Shown here: piece by piece, positions 23,847 to 33,980 of the stretch
How positions within the stretch are numbered: position 1 is the first letter of the stretch
How the letters are laid out: each line of letters opens with the position of its first letter
Source: Hydractinia symbiolongicarpus
Lineage: Eukaryota; Cnidaria; Hydrozoa; Anthoathecata; Hydractiniidae
DNA: 64,000 nt
Direction: 5' to 3'
Assembly (NCBI RefSeq): GCF_029227915.1
Contig: NC_079883.1
Location: 26,722,001 to 26,786,000, forward strand
Made by a program: the position numbers and the translations under genes
The notes under the pieces: model-generated
Database searches by the model: none
Seen by the model: only the letters and a program-made list of their open reading frames with translations
What the model was told of the DNA's origin: nothing

Positions 23847-24973
23847 ATGGCAAAAGTTTTAGTGGAGATAACATGTGTGTGTTTGTTTATCTTTATGTTG
23901 GCTCGCTTAACATTAAACTCGCTTAACTTTGCTTCATGTGGAGTTTGTGCTGCTAACGGTTACATAGTGGAAGTATGTGGGAACTCATCTATTTTACCAC
24001 AAAGAGCTTCAGACGCTGTTAATGCCGTTGGCGCTTTGTTTGAAAGCATAAATTCTGCTGTTTTAATTCTAATAATTCTATCTTGGAAGAAATTTCATAA
24101 TTTAAAATTCTTAATTTCTTTACCTTTAACTGGTCAGACATACATATGGTTCGCCTTAGTTTTGTTACAATCTATAGCCGCTATGTACACTGACTTGGTT
24201 CACAAAGGAACTTATAAAATGCTACTTGGAGTCTCGACTGTTATTGAAATCATTCTTACAGCAAATCTAGCTTCAGCTATCAGTCATATTTCCCGACGGA
24301 TGATAAAGGCTTGGATAAATCAAGTTTTTGGAACTAAATATTTCTTCAACCGTTTTCTAATAATTCTTTATGACGTCATGTTGTTATCATATGTATTCCG
24401 CCATCTTGGTTTGTTTTTATACGATACCGCTTTGGTTGCAAGAAGTGTGAGTTTATCCAATGCGAAATCAAATGCGAAAAAAGATTGGACAAGTTTTTTA
24501 CTTGTAATGTCTGTTGCTTTGAGAGGAAGCTTTGCTAGGTTTTTCTTCACCAAATTTTTTAAAGATAGAAATTGGGACACAGTAAGTAACGTTAAATTTT
24601 TTGCTTTAAGAAAAAAACCCCATTTCTGTCGCAAAAACATCAGAAACCAGTAAATATTTATACAGAAAAGGGACTAATAGAGAATATAGTAAAAAAGCAA
24701 TCTTCTCATTGCTTTAAAATCACTTTTCTGCATTTTTTAATAAACCAGTACACAAAAAATCAGACTTTTTATTACACGAAAAGCAAGAACGACTAAACCC
24801 GAACATCTTTTTATATTTAGGTTTGCGGTGATAATGATAATGATAATCCTCAAGTGATCATGGAAAATGATGGACAAAATGATGTTGTCACTACCACCCC
24901 CAATGCTCGAATCAGTAATGCGCAGGAAGGAAGTGGATCACAGACAAGATACAGGAATTTAAGGACGAGCTAA
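23847..24973 (+). CDS. Multi-pass membrane protein B
   Basis: Exons 23847-24581 and 24821-24973 (donor ACA then GTAAGT, acceptor TATATTTAG), phase 0, 295 residues. The function is unknown and I recognise no named family. Hydrophobic segments lie at about residues 5-28, 57-80, 97-118, 124-146, 166-187 and, weaker, 213-238. After segment 1 comes a loop with the family signature CAANGYIVEVC and an N-glycosylation site (NSS). The hydrophilic stretch LVARSVSLSNAKSNAKKDW precedes the last segment, followed by FFKD. Exon 2 starts Val-Cys and encodes an acidic, Asn-rich tail ending near SGSQTRYRN. Reading through the donor gives a 268-residue protein lacking the tail, so intron retention would still yield a protein. 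Confidence 0.85.
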
Positions 24974-26972
24974 TTCTAGCGATCGGAAAAATAAAAGCAC
25001 ATTTTTTATTTGGACTTCCAAACACAAGAAACAAGCTTTTAGAGTAACGAATTTATGAAGAAAACTTATTCTATGTAAAGGGGGTTTTAAACCTATTGGT
25101 TTGTGGTTTACAAAAAAAAACTGACTTGTTTTTGACAGAATGGCAATTCAGTATCAACGTCAAGAATGATATTTTGCTTACATATTTATATATACATTTA
25201 TTGCAAACATTCCACACACAACTTCATGTAATCTCAACACAACATGTGAAGAGTCAAATTTTTAGTTCAAAGGAACATGCAACCCTGGAGATTTTGAAGG
25301 GGGAGAAGGGAAGGAAAGGGAAGGGAAGAGGGGCAGGGAGGGGGCTTTATTTAAGATTTCACGATATGCCCACTCTGTAACAGTGAAAATTGAAACTAAT
25401 ATTGATAGTAAGTTCCATAACATTTCTTGCAATTTTAATTCCGCTACTCGGGTTTGTAAAATCATAAAGTTAGAAATAAATCTATTTCTACATCCATGGT
25501 AAAATGAAGCATGGTCTGAAGATTTCCAAGATGTATAGAAATTTTATGAATTGACGATTCTTAAAATTGCTATCTTCTCTCCTTTTCGCAGAAGGAATGG
25601 AGTTACTGTGCTGTAGCTTGTTGCAGGCCGCCCGCAAAAATCTATGGAAACGAGGTTAGGTGCAGGCCAATCTTGTTCTTACTGTTTCTTTCTTAATTTG
25701 TGACATGTGGCAAACTTTGCAAAGCTCTGTACTCGAATTTGTTGTTATAATGCGACTGTGTGTTCCGGTCTTGCTGTTCAACCTTGGTAGTGTGCTCACG
25801 TGTCATTGCTAGGCCCTCTGAACTGGTTTGAGGCTAATTTTTAAAATTTTACGATATGCTGAGTACCTACCCAAAAATCTGACATCAGCACGGTCCAATT
25901 CCTCGATTTTTTGGACTTTCTCAGGCCGTTTGGCAAATTGTCTCTTAATGCGGACACTGCTGCGCATATTTGATGACCTGCAGCTCTGCCGAAGCAAAAC
26001 TTTGCAGGTTACTGGCTGCAAATTACTGGCTAAGTGATGCTGTTTGGTCACTTCTTGAAATAGTCAATGTTCAGATTTGTAGGTGATAAAAAAACAATAT
26101 TTTGATATTATCACTTTCTTCTGTTACGTTGTTCTTTCTTTTGCCAAATTTTGTCTAAAACGAAAACAAGCTCAGAATCGACGAACAGGCGCAGAAACCA
26201 ACCAGAGTACACATTCGAAGAAAACACCGCTCGTGCAAACGAGGCAAATGATTGAAGATGAGATAAAAAAATGATAATTTATGAACGCTTTAGTAAAAAA
26301 ATCCTACGTTGCTAACATTCTAAATAAAATATGGTATGACGAAAAATTTTTTGTAAAGTGAGAGCGAAATTTAAGGATTCAAATTTTCTTGTCGAGTTAC
26401 AGGTGTTATTAAAAGGAAGTGCTCGCTGAGTCGCTAAATCTAAACATTATGCAGCTGCACGAAGGCAAGTGTGACCAGGGTGTTGTTATTGCAGTCTTCA
26501 ATATTTCGCTTTAACGCTTCATCTTGCCTCTTTTTCAAAGAAAGTGTAAACAGAAATTAGGCGCGTCAAAAGTAAAAAAGTAAAAAAAAGCCACAGTCAA
26601 GACGACGGTGAAAATCGTCCTTTTAATAGAGACTTTTCTCAATCACTTAGTGTAAATAATTCGGAAGTATTTGAAAGAGAATTTTGTTTTTATATCAATA
26701 ATGATAGTAAAATCGTCATTCCTGTAACTCGCCAATTGAATCATTCTAAGAAGTGTTATGATTTTCTTAACACGGGGGTAATCATCTCACTGTTTAAAGA
26801 ATAAGTATAAAATAATACGATGCATTTACTTTTGTCAATATTAAGAGCAGTGATTCTGATAAATTAAATGGATTTTTTAATCGATGTGGAATCATAATTT
26901 GTAAAACAAGTATTTAACAAAACTTGTTATGATTTCCAACATATGCATTAGCAACAGTGTGGCGACTCCACA
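24974..26972. other. Intergenic between B and C
   Basis: No gene supported. A purine-rich strand-asymmetric run, GGGAGAAGGGAAGGAAAGGG continuing to about 25345, could adopt a triplex-like structure. Short palindromic AT stretches are present. The last 250 bases before C include the AACACGGGGGTA motif (about 26768) also seen upstream of B and E. Confidence 0.5.
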
Positions 26973-28096
26973 ATGGCTGCTGTGTATTTAAGAGTTTTAT
27001 CTATTGTTTTCTTCTTAATGTTGGTAACAAGATTCCTTTTAAATTCTGTAACGTTCGTTTCTTGTGCAGTTTGTGCTGCGGATGGCTACATTGTCGAAGC
27101 TTGTGAAAACTCTACCCATACCATTCTTGTGCAACGAAATTCAGACGCTGTTTTATCAGTTGGTACTTTATTAGAAGCGTTGAGTTCTTTTGTGCTACTT
27201 CTTGTAATATCATCATGGGATTTATTTAACTTCAAAAGGTTTATGCGTAAATTATATCTTATTGAGCAAAGCTATGTTTGGACTTGTCTAGTCATACTCA
27301 ATTTAATAGCAGCAATGTATACAGAGTTGTTGCATGCTGGTGCATACAAAACATTTCTTTCAGTTTCAATCGTTATTGAATTAAGCCTATCGACACTCCT
27401 TGCTTTAGCAGTTAGTCGTATCGATAGACAAATAATCAAACGATGGATTAATGATAGAAACGAGAACAAAAATTGGAAAACTTTCTTCATCGTCCTTTAT
27501 GATGTAACACTGTTATGTTATACATATCGCAACCTTGGTTTGTCTCTATACGATACTGCTTTGGTTGCAAGAAGTGTGAGTTTGTCCAATGCAAAGTCAA
27601 ATGCGAAAAAAGATTGGACAAGTTTTTTACTTGTAATGTCTGTTGCTTCCAGAGGAAGTTTTGCTCCATTTTTCTTCGCCACATTTTTTAAAGACAGGGA
27701 AAAATGCATAGTAAGTATTTTTTAAAAAAATTTTTTTATCTCTTGTTTGCTTCTTGTTGTTTGTTTGTTTGCTTGTTTGTCGCGTTCTGTAATTTTTTTA
27801 TAACATAAGTATCAATAGCATAGCTAAGCACTTCGTTTTATCTCATTTTATTATTAATTGACAAATACACTTAAAGGAGACAGTATCACGCACAACATTC
27901 AATTAGACATTTCTACTGGTATTTACCACTTTTTAAGCGGATGCTTTTTCTTTTTTAGGTTTGTGGAGAGGTGGATGACAATAATGATGCTGTTGTTGAG
28001 AATAGTCAACATAGTGCTGCCACAGCTGTTAGAAACAACAATGCACCAGAAGAAAGTACATCACAAGCTAGATACAGAAGCTTAAGAGCGTATTGA
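26973..28096 (+). CDS. Multi-pass membrane protein C
   Basis: Exons 26973-27710 and 27959-28096 (donor ATA then GTAAGT, acceptor CTTTTTTAG), phase 0, 291 residues. It has the same plan as B, D and E: a first hydrophobic segment after MAAVYLRV, an extracellular loop CAADGYIVEAC with an NST glycosylation site, four or five further hydrophobic segments, the LVARSVSLSNAKSNAKKDW stretch, then FFKD. Exon 2 begins Val-Cys-Gly-Glu and gives an acidic tail ending APEESTSQARYRSLRAY, nearly the same as in D. The start is chosen at the ATG that aligns with D and E. Its 3' flank up to about 28.8 kb is shared with D. Molecular role unknown. Confidence 0.85.
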
Positions 28097-29299
28097 ATAT
28101 TAGTTCTAGCGTCATGAACCCTTTACTGCAAACATTTTTTACTAAAATCAAGAAATCAAACGCTAACCCTCGGTGAAAATTCACTTTCCTATTATTTCAC
28201 GCATTCTACACTAGGACAGTGTAAATAAGTACAATTCTTGCAGCTTTGTTCGATACAAGGAATTTAATGACGAGTATTTCTAACACTTTTTTTAAATCTC
28301 ATCTTAGAATCTGCTCATTCAAAAAAGGCAAGGTAAAATTTGTAGTATTTTCCCCATCAAATGGAATGTATAGGGTTTGTTGCTTTCTATCAAAGCTGCT
28401 AGCGCTTCGAGTCAGTCTCGATGGTAGAAGTGCTATATATAGAGTCTAGACAAAGCCCCAGAAACTTTCACTATTACTGGCCTCTAAAAAAAAATTCTCT
28501 AGCTTTGTGTCAGATGTTCCGGATTTCCTAAGTGGTTAAACCAACCACTTGTAGGGTTTAAAGATAATATAAACAACATTTTAAATCATTCTAGTCCAGA
28601 CTGTTTCGCCTAAAAAAAGGGCTGTTCGGCAAGCTTGTGAGATATCTAATTATATCATATATAAGCTATGATATAAGCTATGTTAGACGGCAACTAGCGA
28701 TTGAGCAGGTAGAAAATAAAGAAAAGAGTTGAACAACGCAAATTAGGAAAATGTTCTCAGTTTTCCTAAACCAATCAATTCACGCTAATCAATTCGACCA
28801 ACCCCTGTTTATTAAGATTCAGTAACTCCAGTTTGGTACTGAAAAGCGACTTCTCTGGCTTTTTTTAAACAATTTTAAGTACTACTTATTTGTTGCTAGC
28901 TGGAGGTAGTATCACTAACCACAGGTTGTTCGATTGGGTGTCCCTTCTTCCTAAGAATTGGAGTATTGTATGTAGAGAAAGGATTTTGTGTTAGTAAAGG
29001 GATGATCTAAGACACAAGGGCTTTATCAGACGCACAGGCTTTGTTTCTTGGCTTTCAGCTCCGGTTGTGAATTTCATCCATGATAGAATCAAAGCTATAC
29101 ATCAGCATGGCGTTAGTGGTCGGTCATACTATGACGGGTCTGCTAATAACAAACAGGGTTACCTCTATATAATTCTTTCTCGATTTGTTTGTTGGCCATG
29201 CCTAAAGGTTTAGAAAACGATTGATAATAAAATAAGTGCGGTAAATAGCGAGGTTAATAAAGAAAAAGAAAAAACGTGTTTTTTATTGCTGAAGTAGAC

Positions 29300-29397
29300 C
29301 ATCCTCGTTCCCAGGGTTTGTTGCCTATGTCAAAGCCGCTAACGCTTACCACCGGCCTCGATGTCAAAAAGACAAAAGCCCCTAGGGATGAGGTTGG
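29300..29397. mobile_element. MITE-like element, CAACCTCG family
   Basis: The left end CATCCTCGTTCCCAGGGTTT and right end CCCCTAGGGATGAGGTTGG form an inverted repeat of about 17 bases around a roughly 60-base core with CAAAGCCGCTAACGC. This is one of about a dozen copies in the window. No coding capacity. Confidence 0.75.
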
Positions 29398-30904
29398 AAG
29401 GAGACTAGGCCACGTGACTGTATGGGTAATTATTATTGGTAGGTGGATTGCACCTGTAATGGTGAGATTTTGATTGGTTCAGAGAATCACTGCGCCTCGG
29501 GTAAGTGACGTAATATACAGTTTGTAAGTAGCGAAGATCAAGCAAAGCAGAGGGGCTGTGCTAAAGACGTGGAACACGCGCACCTAGGGGTAATCTGGAT
29601 GAATCTAAAACTAGGCTGGCGACCGAGCTAGTATGTATGAACAACGCAGACAGTCGATAAACTGTGCAATCAAAGATCAAGGCCCCAATATGAAAGGGTA
29701 AAGTGTGAGGTAAAGGAACTCAGAGACCATTCCTCTTTGTGTACACGGACTCTAGAGATATGAAGATATACCAAACACACTACGCAAGCTCAAACATCTG
29801 TGGCTCAAGTTAGTTGTATTTTCTGGAGCAGTCTAGCGCCTGCTACGTAATAAAATGGATGGTATAACAAATGTTTGTGTCGACAATCGTGTAACATAAT
29901 TCAAGGAATGGCTATGTCTTGTATATACCATGTTAATTCGTTACAAATAGAATAATATCAATTTTATTCGATCCGTACCACGTGGTCGTGGTAATCGTTT
30001 GTAATACATTTCACTTTATAAGGATACAGTCTGTATGTGTCGCAGTAGGTTACTTCGTTAAAACTTGCATAGTCATTGAGGTTGAGTTAAGTATGTTCTT
30101 GTGTCGTTTTAGCACAAATATCGCAATATCTTTACTTCCCAGGAGTTTCATAACGACTTTCCCATTATGGTCTCACTCGGTGTCTTTATAACTAATCTGA
30201 CAGCGGGCAGCCAAACAAACGTCATTTTGAACAGTAGGTGATTAGATTTGGTAATAGTTCGCCATGATTGTTACGTCATTGCTCATTTTTGCCAACATAT
30301 AGCAGGCACTCCGAACCCTCCACCAGAAAGTAGGGACATCCAATCGAAAACAGTAATAAAGAAAGCTCTTCTAAAGCAGACACCTTTGTCCTGAACAAAT
30401 CATTACAAAAAACTTTGACGATAAAACTCTATAAAGATACGTCTGTTATAAATCATGCACTCCATGAAGAGATCAATACTAAACAAAACAATTTATTAAT
30501 TTCTTTTTTAAACATTTTTTGAGAGTGTAGAAAATAGATATTTTTTGTTTTATCCAATGGGTATCTCTTAATTTGTCAGGTAATACCTAGGGGAGGATAT
30601 TTCCATGCTCTTGGATGTCGCTACATAACAATCTGCATCAACCAGAATAAACTGGTCTATATTGACTTGAAGAAAGTTGTAGAAAAAAAAGCCAAAAAAA
30701 ATACTTAGAAGTTCCTGCTTTTATTGTAGTTTTCATATGCACCCTAGACGTTATATCAACCATTTACAGTGAGGAACATTTTTGTCTAAAACACCACTTT
30801 GTAACGTTATCAAATTCAGTGACGAATGGAAAAAGACTTGGTTTACCTAAATGCTTAATAGGAAAACTAAATGCAACGCGAACGTGTGTGTAAACAAGGC
30901 AATA

Positions 30905-31045
30905 AAATAAAACTAGTCGGCGACCCGTGGAAAAATCCACGGGTTTGTCCCTTCCTTTTATACCGCCTTGCGTGCTCCTCGCTACTTGCGGTACCATTTT
31001 GCGTAACAGACAGACGTATACGGGTATTACAATATAGATTTTTCG
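30905..31045 (+). repeat. Dispersed hairpin repeat copy
   Basis: AACTAGTCGGCGACCCGTGG leads into AAAAATCCACGGGTTTGTCCC (hairpin) and ends CAGACAGACGTATACGGG then TATTACAATATAGATT. It belongs to the same family as 326-620 and 54775-54890, and shares its ACTAGTCG start, hairpin and GACAGAC...TATTA end with the first copies. Confidence 0.65.
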
Positions 31046-31334
31046 CTTAATATGTCAAACTGATGTTAAATTCAGGTATTGACTGTCATTCATAATCTGT
31101 GAAATATGATCAGCTTTCTGACGTTATTATACTTTTCTTCTAACTCTTAATTAAACCTTTCTAAGAAGTCTTTTTTCTCCGCACTTATTGTTAAAATAAT
31201 AATAAAAATTTCAATGATGTTGAAATGTTGTGTCTTTTACAAAATCACAGCTAGGAGATTTACTAAATGTGATGCAGATAAATAAAAAAAAATAAAAAAA
31301 AATAGAAAACTTTATCAGCGTTGACGATTTTAAA

Positions 31335-32450
31335 ATGACAGCCGTGTATTTGAGAGTTTTATCTCTTGTTTTATTATTGTTGTTGGTCACAAGATTCCTG
31401 TTAAATTCCTTAACTTTCGTTTCTTTGGCAATTTGTGCTGCAGATGGATACATTGTCGAAGTTTGCGGAAATTCCACCCATACCATCCTTGCGCAGAATA
31501 ACTCAGATATAGTTTCGGCAGTAGGAACATTCCTGGAAGCTTTTAATTCTTTTGTGTTACTCTCAATAATATCGTCGTGGGAGTTGTTTAACTTTAAAAA
31601 ATTTATTTTCAAATTGTATCTGATCGAGCAAAGCTGGGTGTGGTTCTGTTTAGTCATAATAGAGTCAATAAGCGCAATGTATACAGATTTGGTTCATGCT
31701 GGTGCATACAAAACATTCCTTGGAGTTTCAACCGTATTTGAATTAAGCCTATCTGCTTTTTTTGCATTAGCGATTGGTCGTATTGATAGAAAAATAATCA
31801 AACGTTGGGTAAATCGAAATGAGAATGGGCGTTGGAAGTCTTTCTTTATTGTCCTTTATGACGTAACACTGTTATCTTATGCATATCGCAACCTTGGATC
31901 TTTCTTATATGATACTGCTTTGGTTGCAAGAAGTGTGAGCTTGATTACTGCAAAATCAAATGCGCAAAAAGATTGGTCAAGTTTTTTAATTGTAATGGTT
32001 GTTGCTTTGAGAGGAAGCTTTTTAAGATTTTTTTTTACAACCTTTTTTAAAGATAGGGAGAAATGCACTGTAAGTCTTCCCGATATATATATATATTCCT
32101 CTTTTCTGATATTTTTTCTCCTTTGGCGCTATTTCTGATTGTTTTCAAGTTTTAATTAACTGGAAGCAAGCAAGCATGTAAGCAAATATTAATCCCTAAT
32201 TAAGACAAGCAATCCTCGCTTGTCTTGTCTTAACTAGGAAAGTAGCGCAGATAGCCTTCAATTAGTTCAACTTTCTACCGACATCTACTAGCAGATCGAA
32301 TGCTGTTTTTTTCTTTAGGTTTGTCAGGACATTGATTATGAAGGTGTTGATGAGGATAGTAGAAATGGTGTTACCACAGCTGCTAGAGACAACAATGCAC
32401 CAGAGGAGAGTACTTCACAGGCTAGATATAGAAACTCAAGAGTGTATTGA
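31335..32450 (+). CDS. Multi-pass membrane protein D
   Basis: Exons 31335-32069 and 32319-32450 (donor ACT then GTAAGT, acceptor TTTCTTTAG), phase 0, 288 residues. It is closest to C in exon 1, tail and 3' flank. Loop after segment 1: ICAADGYIVEVC with glycosylation sites NST and NNS; the first loop cysteine of B and C (SC before AVC) is Leu here. The last conserved block differs at several positions (SLITAKSNAQKDWSSFLIVM), so D lies outside the near-identical patch shared by B, C and E. The tail starts Val-Cys-Gln-Asp and ends with STSQARYRNSRVY. Role unknown; membrane location inferred from hydrophobicity. Confidence 0.85.
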
Positions 32451-32569
32451 ATATTTGTTTTAGTGTCATGAATCCTTTACTGCACAACGTTTTGGAAAGA
32501 AGTCAAACGCTAAACAACTATTGCAGTATTAACCTTCGCTGAAAAGTCACTTTTCTGCTGTTTTACGCA

Positions 32570-32652
32570 TTTTCTCACACTAGGACGGAGTTAAGATGTA
32601 CTCACACTAGGACGAAGTTAAGATGTACTCACACTAGGACGGAGTTGATGTA
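32570..32652 (+). repeat. Three tandem copies of a ~28-base unit
   Basis: The unit CACACTAGGACGGAGTTAAG plus ATGTACT is repeated three times with single-base differences (GACGGAG, GACGAAG, GACGGAG). The equivalent place after gene C (about 28210) has one related unit, CACTAGGACAGTG. The expansion therefore happened after the C/D duplication, or contracted in C. Confidence 0.8.
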
Positions 32653-32983
32653 CACTTCTTGGTTAATACAAGGAACTGCATACAAACATTTTTATCAAGT
32701 TTTTTACGATTTTTTGTATTTGTAACAGTCGAGTAAAACTGCAGACTAGGATGTGAACTCATAATAGTGCGGGCGAAACTGAGGGTGAAAATAATTGATT
32801 TGGGGTGAACTTATTTTTTTAATTTTGTTTTTTTAAGAAGTAAGACTGCTGCTGATATGTTCAGAATTTAATTCAGAAATATGCCTCCGTAATATAGCAA
32901 CTGTTTAGTTATGCATGCATACATACTTAATAAAGATAAATTACGCAGCAATGATGTTGGCCAAAGTAGCTAGAGGTTTTGAG

Positions 32984-33083
32984 CATCCTTGTCTCCAGGG
33001 TTTTTTACCTGCTATCAAAGCCAGTAGCGCTTACTTGACAGTTTCTCGGCCGGACTCGGCAAGATATCCGGGGAATAAGGTTG
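32984..33083. mobile_element. MITE-like element, CAACCTCG family, degenerate
   Basis: It has left end CATCCTTGTCTCCAGGGTTT, core TCAAAGCCAGTAGCGCTTAC and right end CCGGGGAATAAGGTTG. The core matches the 29300-29397 copy and the ends are more decayed. Confidence 0.6.
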
Positions 33084-33980
33084 ATATAAGGTTGGGAGGG
33101 AGCGCCGGGGTTTAAGGATAATAAAAACAAGTAGTCCAGACTGTTTTGCCTAATAAAAGGGTTTACCAGAAAGCTTGGAACATACCTAATTACATACTAT
33201 AAGCTATGATAAACGTCAACTACCGCTCTAATAATCGGCTGGAGAAAGTAGAGGATGAGGAAAGTAATGAAAAGCCTCGAACAACGTAAATACGGGAATC
33301 TTTCTCGTTTCGTAAACCAATTAATTCACGCTAATTAATTCGAACAATCACTAAATATTTGACACAGTAAGTCTCTCTTGCTTTTATGTTTTTAGACTAA
33401 TGTAAACATTTTTATTGTTCCTCAGATAGCTAGAGGTTCGAGTTATAACTTAATATCACCAGCCATAGATTTTTCATTAAGAAAATGATAAAGAAAGTTA
33501 GAAGTGTTTAAACAAATTTGTGATGGTTGTCTGAATGCATGATAATAACGATATAATGATAGTATTTTAATTGAAGTGGATATGACCACAAAAATGAAGG
33601 AAAGCATAAAAATATTAAAAATGGCGGCATGTTAGCGTTACAAAAGTGATAGTGATTAAATTTAAGAGAGATGGTTAGATTGTAAATAAGAGAAAAAGGA
33701 CTTGTGACGAAGTTGATGATCAACATAGCTTATAAATGATGCGGTTAAAATATTTTTCTTATAACTTAGTAATTGAATCTTTCTACGAATTATTCCAAAC
33801 ACGGGGGTATAAACGCATTTTTATTTAAATAACCACGAACAATTGTTGTGAGATATTTACGTATTTTTTAATAAATGAACTTATAGTTGCAATGCAAAGT
33901 GTTCATGAAAAGCTTATCAAAAAACTTTACATGTTTTGAATTTCTAACATTTGCTTTGATAGCACCAAAGCAATTTCAAA

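Larger units (their letters stand above)
28097..31334. other. Intergenic between C and D, repeat-bearing
   Basis: From 28097 to about 28810 the sequence resembles the flank of D (about 32451-33360), including CACTAGGACAGTG, AGTCCAGACTGTTTCGCCTA and a CCAATCAATTCACGCTAAT block. After that come a MITE copy (29300-29397) and a copy of the hairpin repeat (30905-31045). No additional family member, intact or broken, was seen, and no other gene. Confidence 0.6.
32451..33980. other. Intergenic between D and E
   Basis: The first 900 bases are the D copy of the duplicated flank, including a three-unit tandem repeat (32570-32652) and a degenerate MITE (32984-33083). The segment before E has AAACACGGGGGTATAAACGC near 33799, matching motifs upstream of B and C. 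No gene seen. Confidence 0.55.

Noticed and set aside
24368-24640. Minus-strand ORFs recurring opposite the cluster genes (also at 27518, 31877, 34502)
   Set aside because: They are antisense shadows of the conserved exon block; their mutual similarity follows from the similarity of the sense strand.
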